A stretch of DNA of 42,040 nucleotides, from the IMG/VR virus record IMGVR_UViG_3300042556_001058, positions 1-42,040 of that record; one strand, 5' to 3'. The notes beneath the pieces are model-generated. The model saw nothing but the letters and a program-made list of their open reading frames with translations. It searched no databases and was not told where the DNA came from. The DNA is from a virus. This document shows positions 6,675-12,449 of the stretch, piece after piece (the first letter of the stretch is position 1; every line of letters begins with the position of its first letter). The position numbers and the translations under genes were made by a program.

Positions 6675-7280
6675 ATGAATAAAAACTTATATGATATCTT
6701 AGGCGTTTCTAAAAATGCAACATTTGAAGAAATCAAAGCCAAATACAAATCTCTTGCTCAACAACATCATCCAGATAAAGGCGGCGATCCTGAATTATTC
6801 AAGGAGATAAAAAACGCCTATGAAGTTTTAAGTGATCCTGTCAATAGAAAAAAATATGATACAACGGGTCATTATGAATCTGGTACAAGTCTCCGTGATC
6901 AAGCTCTAGAACAACTCAGCCGTTTATTCTTCAATCTACTTCCAAATATTAATCCTGATCTTGATGATCTAATACTCATCATGAAAAATGAAAGTAGGCG
7001 AGAAAAACTAAACATAAACAATAATATCAATACGTGTAACGGTTATATATTTCGACTAAAAAAGATAATTAAAAAAATCAAAAAGAAAAATGATCAAGGT
7101 GAAAATTTACTAAAGATGTTTGCTGAGAATCAATTAAAGAATCATGAAAATGAATTGCAAAACTTTATACGTCAAATTCAAATAGTTGATATGGTAATTG
7201 AAATGCTTGAAGATTACCAATATGGTGACGTTGCAACATTAATTGAAAACTTTATGAATCCTTCTTCTCAAAATAGTTAA
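6675..7280 (+). CDS. dnaJ: J-domain co-chaperone (DnaJ-like)
   Basis: 201 residues. Residues 1-68 are a J domain: YDILGVSKNAT at the start, helix III with RKKYDTTGH, and the essential HPD at 32-34 that stimulates the ATPase of DnaK/Hsp70. No Gly/Phe region, zinc fingers or client-binding domain follow; instead residues 75-200 are charged helices, partly coiled-coil (LKKIIKKIKKKNDQ). It probably recruits host DnaK to a phage substrate. I chose ATG 6675 over the longer in-frame start at 6618 because the J domain begins there and a late promoter sits at 6662-6669. Converges with the tRNA-Thr gene. Confidence 0.85.
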   Translation: MNKNLYDILGVSKNATFEEIKAKYKSLAQQHHPDKGGDPELFKEIKNAYEVLSDPVNRKKYDTTGHYESGTSLRDQALEQLSRLFFNLLPNINPDLDDLILIMKNESRREKLNINNNINTCNGYIFRLKKIIKKIKKKNDQGENLLKMFAENQLKNHENELQNFIRQIQIVDMVIEMLEDYQYGDVATLIENFMNPSSQNS

Positions 7281-7356
7281 TGGTGCCGGTTGTCGGATTC
7301 GAACTGACCACCTACTGATTACAAATCAGTTGCTCTACCAAATGAGCTAAACCGGC
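7281..7356 (-). tRNA. tRNA-Thr(UGU)
   Basis: Canonical cloverleaf: acceptor GCCGGTT/AACCGGC, D-stem GCTC/GAGC, anticodon stem ACTGA/TCAGT with loop TTTGTAA (anticodon TGT), T-loop TTCGAAT, encoded CCA at 7283-7281. It reads ACA and ACU/ACG-type Thr codons, frequent in this AT-rich genome. One A:C mismatch in the T stem. Confidence 0.95.
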
Positions 7357-7520
7357 TTCGAAGTCAATGCTGTAATCCGTCTTTGTATTTTTGCTTTATC
7401 TTTTGGCTTGCTAGATTTTTCTAGCATATCATTGAGTTGCTTAAGGTTTAAAGGTCCTAATCTTGGCTTTCCATTTTTGGTCAGCATTGGATTTTTCTTT
7501 TTAGTTTTTGAAACTGCCAT
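7347..7520 (-). CDS. 57-residue basic conserved-style protein
   Basis: ATG at 7520 has AAGGA upstream at good spacing. The protein is Lys-rich (MAVSKTKKKNPMLTKNGKPR) with a helical second half (LKQLNDMLEKSSKPKDKAKI) ending QRRITAL. This compact basic design recurs as a small uncharacterised protein of T4-like aquatic phages as far as I recall. Its last three codons and the stop lie inside the 5' end of the tRNA-Thr gene (10-base overlap), so processing of the tRNA would cut the mRNA. Confidence 0.6.
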   Translation of the reverse strand: MAVSKTKKKNPMLTKNGKPRLGPLNLKQLNDMLEKSSKPKDKAKIQRRITALTSKPV

Positions 7521-7538
7521 GATATAGTCCTTAGAAAG

Positions 7539-7608
7539 TGGAGCGGTGGCTTAGATTCGCACTAAGTGAGTAGATTGGACACCTACTCTGGTTCTATACC
7601 CCGACCGC
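7539..7608 (-). tRNA. non-canonical tRNA-Gly(UCC)-like gene
   Basis: Minus-strand, 67 bases plus encoded CCA (7541-7539). Acceptor GCGGTCG/CCACCGC pairs at six of seven positions, discriminator T, giving the CCGCTCCA ending typical of bacterial tRNA-Gly. T-arm CTTAG/CTAAG with loop TGCGAAT. Anticodon arm GTAGG/TCTAC with loop TGTCCAA, consistent with anticodon UCC but with G instead of the near-universal U at position 33. The D-arm is shrunken (GGTATAGAACC) and the variable region short. A strong promoter ends two to three bases before it. Either a degenerate tRNA, an unusual functional one, or a tRNA-like RNA. Confidence 0.6.
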
Positions 7609-7616
7609 ATATAAAG

Positions 7617-7645
7617 ATTGTAACATTATATAGGTTGATTGTCAA
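7617..7645 (-). promoter_or_regulatory. sigma70-type promoter driving the tRNA-Gly-like gene
   Basis: TTGACA at 7645-7640, exact 17-base spacer, TACAAT at 7622-7617. The predicted start is near 7610, two bases before the tRNA-like 5' end. It lies over the 3' end of the SprT-like gene. Downstream in the same direction are the 57-residue ORF and tRNA-Thr. Confidence 0.7.
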
Positions 7646-8162
7646 TAGATATTTGTGGTATATTTCGCCATGCTATTGGCTCTGGTAATAATGGTGCATC
7701 CGGATTCCGTATATCTGCAAACACTTCCCATAACTTTTCTTTAATGGCAAATTTACTAAACAAACCGATTGACACACCATATGCCTCTATTTCCCATGGT
7801 TCATCATAATAATCTATATTTTCGGTAATTCTTTGGCCTCTCCAACGAGTGCCATATTCATTTGTTTCACCATACGCATACTGTTTAACATGAACCATTT
7901 CATGAGCTAATGTTTCCAATATGTCATGTGAACCAGCTATAGGATTTAATTCAATCTGAAATTCTCTAGGTTTATTGCTTTCATTATAATTAATAACGTC
8001 TGCATAACCTAAAGCGTCTATTTTAGAGTCAAACTTAATCCGAACAAAGATATTTTCCAACATCTTTGGTGTCATTAATTGTTCAGCATAAAACATAGCC
8101 GCTCGCCTGACGTAAGGACGAAAGCGTTTCTTATCGGGACATCCGATGATACTGAGTTGCAT
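7626..8162 (-). CDS. SprT-like zinc metalloprotease
   Basis: 178 residues. Zincin-type peptidase: the metal site is HEMVH (87-91, HExxH) and the likely third ligand is in PWEIEAYG (122-129), an arrangement seen in SprT/Spartan-like proteins. Residues 1-80 form the N-terminal helix and beta strands of the fold, and RWRG (107-109 region) precedes the third ligand. Such proteins in phages are uncharacterised; Spartan proteins degrade DNA-bound proteins, so a role in clearing protein from DNA is inference. Its tail carries the promoter for the tRNA-Gly-like gene. A possible late element lies upstream at 8199-8206. Confidence 0.75.
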   Translation of the reverse strand: MQLSIIGCPDKKRFRPYVRRAAMFYAEQLMTPKMLENIFVRIKFDSKIDALGYADVINYNESNKPREFQIELNPIAGSHDILETLAHEMVHVKQYAYGETNEYGTRWRGQRITENIDYYDEPWEIEAYGVSIGLFSKFAIKEKLWEVFADIRNPDAPLLPEPIAWRNIPQISIDNQPI

Positions 8163-8198
8163 CTGAGGTTTCTCCTGTGAAAACCGACACTTCTCAAA

Positions 8199-8206
8199 TA
8201 TTTAGG
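8199..8206 (-). promoter_or_regulatory. candidate variant late promoter (CCTAAATA)
   Basis: CCTAAATA followed by TTTGA lies 37 bases before the SprT-like ATG. It differs from the TATAAATA consensus at its first two bases. A near-identical ACCTAAATATTGA stands at 25297-25304 before another gene. Weak evidence on its own. Confidence 0.25.
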
Positions 8207-8212
8207 TGCTCT

Positions 8213-8659
8213 CTAGATTTCACCAGGTGAAATTTGTTCTACTTCAACACCACATTTGTTTAAGAAGTCTAGGCCGATGGTATCCCGATAAGATTTTCGG
8301 TAATATACTTTTTTAATACCAGCGGTATAGACTTGTTTGGCACAATGAATACAAGGAGCATGGGTCAGGAACATGGTGGAACCATCTCCAGATTCACTGC
8401 CTTTAGCCAGTTTGGCGATGGCATTGGCCTCTGCGTGAATCACTTCGTCCTTGGTTTTGGTGATAACTCCGCCATCTTCATGTATTTCTACCACTTCTTC
8501 ACACTCATTGGTCCATCCGGCAGGCATACCATTGTAACCAATAGATATGATTCTATCATTTTTGACAATGATAGCACCAACTTGTAATCGTTTGGCGGAT
8601 GATAGTTTGGCAAATCTTTCTGCCACATCCATATAAGCGTCAATAAATTTTTGTTTCAT
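8213..8659 (-). CDS. dCMP deaminase
   Basis: 148 residues from the ATG at 8659, which fits the family start (KFIDAYMDVAERFA). Converts dCMP to dUMP, feeding dTMP synthesis. Zinc-binding motifs HAE (75-77) and PCIHC (102-106) are intact; the YNGMPAGW loop (42-49) is typical of deoxycytidylate deaminases. The reading frame is open back to 8698 through the tRNA at 8665-8741, but that region is the tRNA. No clear ribosome binding site lies between tRNA and ATG. Dedicated nucleotide enzymes are standard in T4-like phages. Confidence 0.9.
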   Translation of the reverse strand: MKQKFIDAYMDVAERFAKLSSAKRLQVGAIIVKNDRIISIGYNGMPAGWTNECEEVVEIHEDGGVITKTKDEVIHAEANAIAKLAKGSESGDGSTMFLTHAPCIHCAKQVYTAGIKKVYYRKSYRDTIGLDFLNKCGVEVEQISPGEI

Positions 8660-8664
8660 AGTTT

Positions 8665-8741
8665 TGGTGGGCCGTGTAGGACTCGAACCTACGACCAAAG
8701 GATTATGAGTCCTCTGCTCTAACCAACTGAGCTAACGGCCC
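8665..8741 (-). tRNA. tRNA with CAU anticodon, Ile2-like (or Met)
   Basis: Perfect acceptor GGGCCGT/ACGGCCC, D-stem GCTC/GAGC, anticodon loop CTCATAA, T-stem GTAGG/CCTAC with loop TTCGAGT, encoded CCA at 8667-8665. The core AGCAG-x2-GACTCATAATC and TTGGTCG resembles bacterial tRNA-Ile2, in which C34 is converted to lysidine to read AUA, more than elongator Met. AUA would be common in an AT-rich phage. Lies six bases upstream of the dCMP deaminase ATG. Confidence 0.9.
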
Positions 8742-8748
8742 TAATTGG

Positions 8749-8922
8749 TTACCACGATCCGTCATCGATCCATATTCGAATTGTGATGGGTAGTAATTCA
8801 ACAATATAAGATGTCGATATTTCCCATGCATCATTATCACTACCTTTACTAAAATGTAATCTCCAATGAAACGGATTTAGTTTCAATGTAATATTACAAC
8901 CAGAATATCTTAACCATTTCAT
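8749..8922 (-). CDS. 57-residue small protein, unknown
   Basis: Starts in an ATGA overlap with the preceding gene (ATG 8922, stop of the upstream gene 8921-8919). Trp-rich (MKWLRYSGCNITLKLNPFHW near the start, then DAWEIS and RIWIDDGSW at the end), with alternating hydrophobic residues suggesting a small beta sheet. I believe similar small proteins occur in aquatic T4-like phages but cannot name a function. Ends eight bases before the tRNA at 8741. Confidence 0.6.
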   Translation of the reverse strand: MKWLRYSGCNITLKLNPFHWRLHFSKGSDNDAWEISTSYIVELLPITIRIWIDDGSW

Positions 8923-9149
8923 TTTAACATCTCAACAACTGGTTGTGGAATATTCAACTGACTTCTGATATATCGATCTTTTAGCATATCAGGAATGTTT
9001 AGATAAGGTTCTTCTAAAAAGAATGGACAAGGCCCACCCCATTTATTCTCTGAAAGAAATGTTTTAAACAACTCCACATCTTTCTTATTCTTTGGATCAA
9101 AAATTCGTTTTTGATTAGTAATCAATTGATGTTGATTTAAAAAACTCAT
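8919..9149 (-). CDS. 76-residue small protein, unknown
   Basis: Middle gene of a three-gene early cluster in which each start overlaps the previous stop by ATGA. Contains DPKNKKDVELFKTFLSENKW and a GGPCPFFLEEPY segment with short helices at the end (IPDMLKDRYIRSQL). No motif recognised. Confidence 0.6.
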   Translation of the reverse strand: MSFLNQHQLITNQKRIFDPKNKKDVELFKTFLSENKWGGPCPFFLEEPYLNIPDMLKDRYIRSQLNIPQPVVEMLK

Positions 9150-9328
9150 TTTACAAACTCCACATTATCTTTACGCAGATAGTGAATCTGCTTTGTATTA
9201 ACATCTTTGGTTACTGGAATAAAAGTTACACCTTCGATTTCTTTATTTTCCCATAAAGAAGAAGTGTAGTAGATATCAAAGTTCGTCTTAGAACGAACCT
9301 TACGAATAATTGGTTTCACTTTTTTCAT
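9146..9328 (-). CDS. 60-residue small early protein, unknown
   Basis: The ATG at 9328 (MKKVKPIIRKVRSKTNFD) is chosen because the sigma70-type promoter at 9367-9339 puts the transcript start near 9332; upstream codons to 9367 would not be transcribed from it. That leaves a leader of only about five bases and no ribosome binding site. Basic N-terminus, then beta-type segments (IYYTSSLW, GVTFIPVT). First gene of the cluster 9328-8749. No family recognised. Confidence 0.6.
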   Translation of the reverse strand: MKKVKPIIRKVRSKTNFDIYYTSSLWENKEIEGVTFIPVTKDVNTKQIHYLRKDNVEFVK

Positions 9329-9338
9329 AATATAATAT

Positions 9339-9377
9339 ATTGTATCACAAGAATAGGGGGTTGTCAAGACCCCCTAT
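9339..9377 (-). promoter_or_regulatory. sigma70-type promoter with -35 inside a hairpin loop
   Basis: TTGACA at 9367-9362, 17-base spacer, TACAAT at 9344-9339. An eight-base perfect inverted repeat, ATAGGGGG (9353-9360) and CCCCCTAT (9370-9377), flanks the -35, which lies in the nine-base loop. The hairpin follows the end of hsp20 and its mini-ORF, but has no U-tract on either strand, so it is not a standard intrinsic terminator. Confidence 0.65.
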
Positions 9378-9381
9378 ATGT

Positions 9382-9447
9382 TTACCGACTTTTTGGATAA
9401 TTCAACTGTTCCCATTCCTCATCGGAGACAGGCCACCAGTTAGTCAT
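9382..9447 (-). CDS. possible 21-residue peptide coupled to hsp20
   Basis: The ATG (9447) lies in the last codons of hsp20 and precedes its stop (9440-9442). AAGGA stands about nine bases upstream. The peptide is acidic and Trp-rich (MTNWWPVSDEEWEQ at the start). Too short to judge by coding statistics; listed because the start, binding site and overlap look like those of real small genes here. Confidence 0.3.
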   Translation of the reverse strand: MTNWWPVSDEEWEQLNYPKSR

Positions 9448-9904
9448 CTTTCTTTTCCTTAATGGCAATCTTTTTAATGGTATCTTGAGTTTGCACAAGA
9501 TTTTCCAACCAGACACGTAACATACCATTTACCATTTCAGCTTGACCGATTTCAATCTTGTCAGCGATGGTAAAAGAACGTGTGAAGTCACGGTTAGCAA
9601 TTCCCTTAAAAAGGAAGTTTTCATCCGATTTAAGATCATTTTCTTTTGCAGCACCTTTGATGACCAATTTATTACCTTCAAGTGTGATTTCAATATCAGA
9701 CTTGGCAAAACCAGCAACTGCCATTTCAATGACATACTTGTTTTTGCTTACTTGTTTGATATTGTATGGAGGATACGATGGTACATTCTTGGCTACATTT
9801 TTGGTAACTTCTTCGATATCTTTGAAGAATTTATCGTAACCAACTGTGAATGGATCCAACGTTTTGTGAAAGTCAAATAGACTTGGTAATAGACTTGTAG
9901 TCAT
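9440..9904 (-). CDS. hsp20: small heat-shock protein (Hsp20/IbpA-like)
   Basis: 154 residues. ATP-independent holdase that binds unfolding proteins. The alpha-crystallin domain covers about residues 43-140: YVIEMAVAGF, DIEITLEGNKLVIKG, FTRSFTIADKIE and the GMLRVWL strand are all in place. N-terminal residues 1-40 (LPSLFDFHKTLDPF) are the usual variable arm. AGGAGC precedes the ATG at good spacing, and an exact late element at 9968-9975 lies upstream after the regA terminator, so this gene is probably expressed late, during virion assembly. Hsp20 is common in aquatic T4-like phages. Confidence 0.92.
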   Translation of the reverse strand: MTTSLLPSLFDFHKTLDPFTVGYDKFFKDIEEVTKNVAKNVPSYPPYNIKQVSKNKYVIEMAVAGFAKSDIEITLEGNKLVIKGAAKENDLKSDENFLFKGIANRDFTRSFTIADKIEIGQAEMVNGMLRVWLENLVQTQDTIKKIAIKEKKDD

Positions 9905-9967
9905 GTTTAATGCTCCTTAGTTAAGCGAGTTTATCAAAATTATAGGCCCCTGAGGCACCTACATCCA

Positions 9968-9975
9968 TATTTATA
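9968..9975 (-). promoter_or_regulatory. T4-type late promoter element for hsp20
   Basis: Exact TATAAATA on the minus strand, directly after the regA terminator and 64 bases before the hsp20 ATG. Confidence 0.65.
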
Positions 9976-9978
9976 ACA

Positions 9979-10004
9979 CAAAAAGCCTATTTTGTCAATA
10001 GGCT
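9979..10004 (-). terminator. intrinsic terminator after regA
   Basis: Stem AGCCTATT/AATAGGCT with a five-base loop (10004-9984), followed by a run of five T on the minus strand. The stem begins inside the last codons of regA, so the stop codon (9997-9995) lies within the hairpin. Confidence 0.75.
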
Positions 10005-10402
10005 CCTGGTTTTTTACCAATATTATACTTGGGTACCAAATTCCAATCATCTTTTTCTTTATGAGAGATGATCTTAATTTGTGATAAGAAGATTGGAGGT
10101 GGGTTTTCTACCTTACTTTTATCTAGTATTTTTACCAGTCCCCAGTCTTCCAATAGTTTTGCTATGGCATTCCTACGAGATAAATCATTCTCAGTAATAT
10201 CTGTTGGTTTACCATCTAAAGCAAATAGTTCTTTGAAATGCACTATGTAATACCTGCTCTGTTTATGTAATATATGACAGGACTGGTAGAGAATCTTTTC
10301 TTTTTTGGAAGCTACACCGATACGTGTTAGAGTTTCACGGACCTTCAGGAAATCATCTTTTTCACCTAATGTAACTTCAACTAAATCTATAATTGAAATC
10401 AT
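9995..10402 (-). CDS. regA: RegA translational repressor
   Basis: 135 residues. RNA-binding repressor that binds start regions of early phage mRNAs and blocks translation. Very close to T4 RegA: DFLKVRETLTRIGVASKKEK, ILYQSCHILHKQ, YYIVHFKELFALDGK, AKLLEDWGL and a final WNLVPKYNIG all match the T4 pattern. It has about 10 extra residues near the start and a short extra C-terminus compared with T4's 122. Its ATG overlaps the gp62 stop (TAATG), as expected for the 45-44-62-regA cassette, with GGAG upstream. Ends in its own terminator. Confidence 0.95.
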   Translation of the reverse strand: MISIIDLVEVTLGEKDDFLKVRETLTRIGVASKKEKILYQSCHILHKQSRYYIVHFKELFALDGKPTDITENDLSRRNAIAKLLEDWGLVKILDKSKVENPPPIFLSQIKIISHKEKDDWNLVPKYNIGKKPGAY

Positions 10403-10791
10403 TACTTTGTCACTCCGCCTTTATTTGTTTTTGCTTTTATTTCAGCGATCTGTTCATCATTAAGAATACGCAAAGCTTCTTTGGCCTTCTCATTGGAGTA
10501 ACCAAAATATTGTTTGACACATTCTATATCTTTGTTGACCTCTGATTTCTGCCACGGTTGAAATTTCCGTTTCATCGGTCTTATGGTATTTAGAAGATAT
10601 GAATATTGTAAGTCCTTATCAAGACTAGGATTCTTATTTAATTCATTGACATACAGAATACAATCCATGTGGTACGACAAAGCTCGGTTGATGATATATG
10701 GATTATATTCTTTATAATCATATTCATCTTGAAATACACTTTTTTTCTTCTCTAGTATGGACGGAAGAATCTCTTTGAATAAATCAGGCAT
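10402..10791 (-). CDS. gp62: clamp loader small subunit (gp62)
   Basis: 129 residues, shorter than T4 gp62 (187) and similar to the short aquatic-phage type. Works with gp44 to load the gp45 clamp on DNA. Visible conserved segments: YNPYIINRALSYHMDCILYV, DLQYSYLLNTIRPMKRKFQPW and a YFGYSNEKAKEALRIL helix. It sits between gp44/the nuclease-like gene and regA, exactly the syntenic place. Starts two bases after the upstream stop with no strong binding site, suggesting coupling. Confidence 0.85.
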   Translation of the reverse strand: MPDLFKEILPSILEKKKSVFQDEYDYKEYNPYIINRALSYHMDCILYVNELNKNPSLDKDLQYSYLLNTIRPMKRKFQPWQKSEVNKDIECVKQYFGYSNEKAKEALRILNDEQIAEIKAKTNKGGVTK

Positions 10792-10793
10792 TA

Positions 10794-11273
10794 TTAATAC
10801 TTTCTTTTGCCATCTTTATAGTTTGATTGTGCTTGTTTTTTTAACTCATGAACTGCATCTTTATCAAGTTTTTTAATAAAACGAACAGCTGGTTGATCTA
10901 TCGGAATAGCTAACATATCCACACCTTCTTTTGTTTTATAAGAAAAATAATTAAAATTAGAATCAACCTCAAAAAAACAATTATTCCATCTATAGGTAGG
11001 ACTAAATGAAGATTCTGCTGTGACAAAAACTAATTGTGTTTCTTTATTTCCACATTTTGGTAATTGATTAGGACGAAATGTTAATGATTTCAATTTAACA
11101 TGAGGTTGTTGTGTTTTTACTTCATATCTTTTTCCATCAACCAATAAATCTTTTTGACTATCATAAGGGTTATATGAAGGCACAACTTTATGTCCTAGTG
11201 CGCTGTAGTGAGCAATTGCAATTTTTTCACCGATGTCACCTAAACTTTTCATTTTATCTTTATCAAATATCAT
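10794..11273 (-). CDS. PD-(D/E)XK-like nuclease inside the clamp-loader operon
   Basis: 159 residues. The pattern fits the restriction-endonuclease-like fold: helix with Glu (GDIGEKIAIAHYSALG, E16), then beta strands with D42 (QKDLLVDG) and the E51-V-K53 catalytic pair (KRYEVKTQ). This E...D...ExK spacing is that of small PD-(D/E)XK enzymes such as resolvase- or Vsr-like nucleases. The second half is a less clear beta/helix region. It overlaps the gp44 stop by four bases (ATGA) and lies before gp62, so it is coexpressed with the clamp loader. A role in trimming or repairing replication intermediates is inference. Confidence 0.6.
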   Translation of the reverse strand: MIFDKDKMKSLGDIGEKIAIAHYSALGHKVVPSYNPYDSQKDLLVDGKRYEVKTQQPHVKLKSLTFRPNQLPKCGNKETQLVFVTAESSFSPTYRWNNCFFEVDSNFNYFSYKTKEGVDMLAIPIDQPAVRFIKKLDKDAVHELKKQAQSNYKDGKRKY

Positions 11274-12205
11274 TTTTTGAACTCACAATCTACCATAATT
11301 TCAGTTAAACAAGCCGTCATATTAATTTCGTGGTCAGCCACAAAAGCTGATTGATATTGATATTTGGCGAGGATAAGAACTAGTTGTGGTACAGCACTAG
11401 CATCAAGAACATCATATAAACCATCGTATAGTTTACGATAGATTTTTACAGGATCATTGTCGAGATTATTGGTGACCCACTTACGAGCAGAAGCAAAATC
11501 TTTTTCTTTAAGTGCTTTGATTAGGGCTTCAAGTTGAATATCAGCAACATTAGAAAGAATACCAGAATCAATGGAGCCAGAAACCGAGTATCGCTGAAGC
11601 TCATTAAGAATTCTTCGATTATCAGGAAAGTGTTTGGTGATGACGGCGGCAACAACGTCTTTGGAGTATTTGATTCCCTCTTGTGAAAGGATGTTTTCAA
11701 CCCGTTTAAAAAACTGTGCCGCCAGCTTTGGTTTAGAACCGTTGATCTTAAAGTCGATAACAGAACAACGGGAATGGATCGGATCGATGATCCGATTTTT
11801 GAAATTACAAGTGAAAATGAACGAGCAGTTTGAGGCAAATTCTTCAATGGCTCCTCGTAGAGCAGGTTGAGTTGAATTAGGATTGAGATAATCAGCCTCA
11901 TCAATGATGACAACTTTTCTGCCACCCATGAGCGACATTGAAGAAGCATAGTTCTTAATTTTGTTACGGAGGACATCAATGCCAGACTCATCAGAGCCAT
12001 TGATGATAATAAAATCGCAACCAACCTCGTTGCACAATGCTTTAGCAACAGTTGTTTTTCCGACACCTGCCGTACCAGATAAAAGAAGATTTGGTATCTC
12101 CTTTCTCTTAACGAACTCCTGAAAAGTTTCCTTGATCGCATCTGGAAGAATACAATCTTCAATCGTCTTTGGACGATACTTTTCGACCCACAATAAATGT
12201 TCCAT
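11270..12205 (-). CDS. gp44: clamp loader ATPase large subunit (gp44)
   Basis: 311 residues, close to T4 gp44 (319). AAA+ ATPase that with gp62 opens and loads the gp45 clamp. Walker A GTAGVGKTT (44-52), Walker B IDEAD (101-105), the sensor region FTCNFKNRI and the SRC arginine-finger motif (145-147) are all intact; the opening WVEKYRPKTIEDCILP is typical of RFC-type subunits. GGGAG lies at good spacing before the ATG. Small ORF and gp45 lie upstream, so the T4 order 45-44-62 is kept with two insertions. Confidence 0.95.
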   Translation of the reverse strand: MEHLLWVEKYRPKTIEDCILPDAIKETFQEFVKRKEIPNLLLSGTAGVGKTTVAKALCNEVGCDFIIINGSDESGIDVLRNKIKNYASSMSLMGGRKVVIIDEADYLNPNSTQPALRGAIEEFASNCSFIFTCNFKNRIIDPIHSRCSVIDFKINGSKPKLAAQFFKRVENILSQEGIKYSKDVVAAVITKHFPDNRRILNELQRYSVSGSIDSGILSNVADIQLEALIKALKEKDFASARKWVTNNLDNDPVKIYRKLYDGLYDVLDASAVPQLVLILAKYQYQSAFVADHEINMTACLTEIMVDCEFKK

Positions 12206-12259
12206 TTAACACTCCCATAATATAATTAACTCTCAACACTTCTACTACTTTCAATAAAA

Positions 12260-12448
12260 TCATTTCATTTCGGCATTGATTCTGCCAACAACTTCTAGGT
12301 AATTTTCTTTTACAGCAATATTACCGTTAATCATATTGAGAATGGTTTTCTCAACGCCTTCTTCTTTGACTGTAAACACACAAACAAGATTGGACAGGTT
12401 AACGGCAACAGATTCATTAGTAACACTATCATTAAAATTGACTAACAT
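12260..12448 (-). CDS. 62-residue protein between gp45 and gp44, unknown
   Basis: Start at 12448, two bases after the gp45 stop, with GGAG upstream; a longer reading frame running into gp45 is only overlap. The sequence MLVNFNDSVTNESVAVNLSN with LVCVFTVKEEG suggests a small beta-rich domain followed by a helix. Position inside the clamp cassette hints at replication or late transcription, but nothing in the protein says so. Confidence 0.65.
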   Translation of the reverse strand: MLVNFNDSVTNESVAVNLSNLVCVFTVKEEGVEKTILNMINGNIAVKENYLEVVGRINAEMK

Positions 12449-12449
12449 A

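Noticed and set aside
11521-12162. 213-codon open frame on the minus strand inside gp44
   Set aside because: It is a second frame of gp44, which has complete ATPase motifs; the alternative product has no recognisable features.
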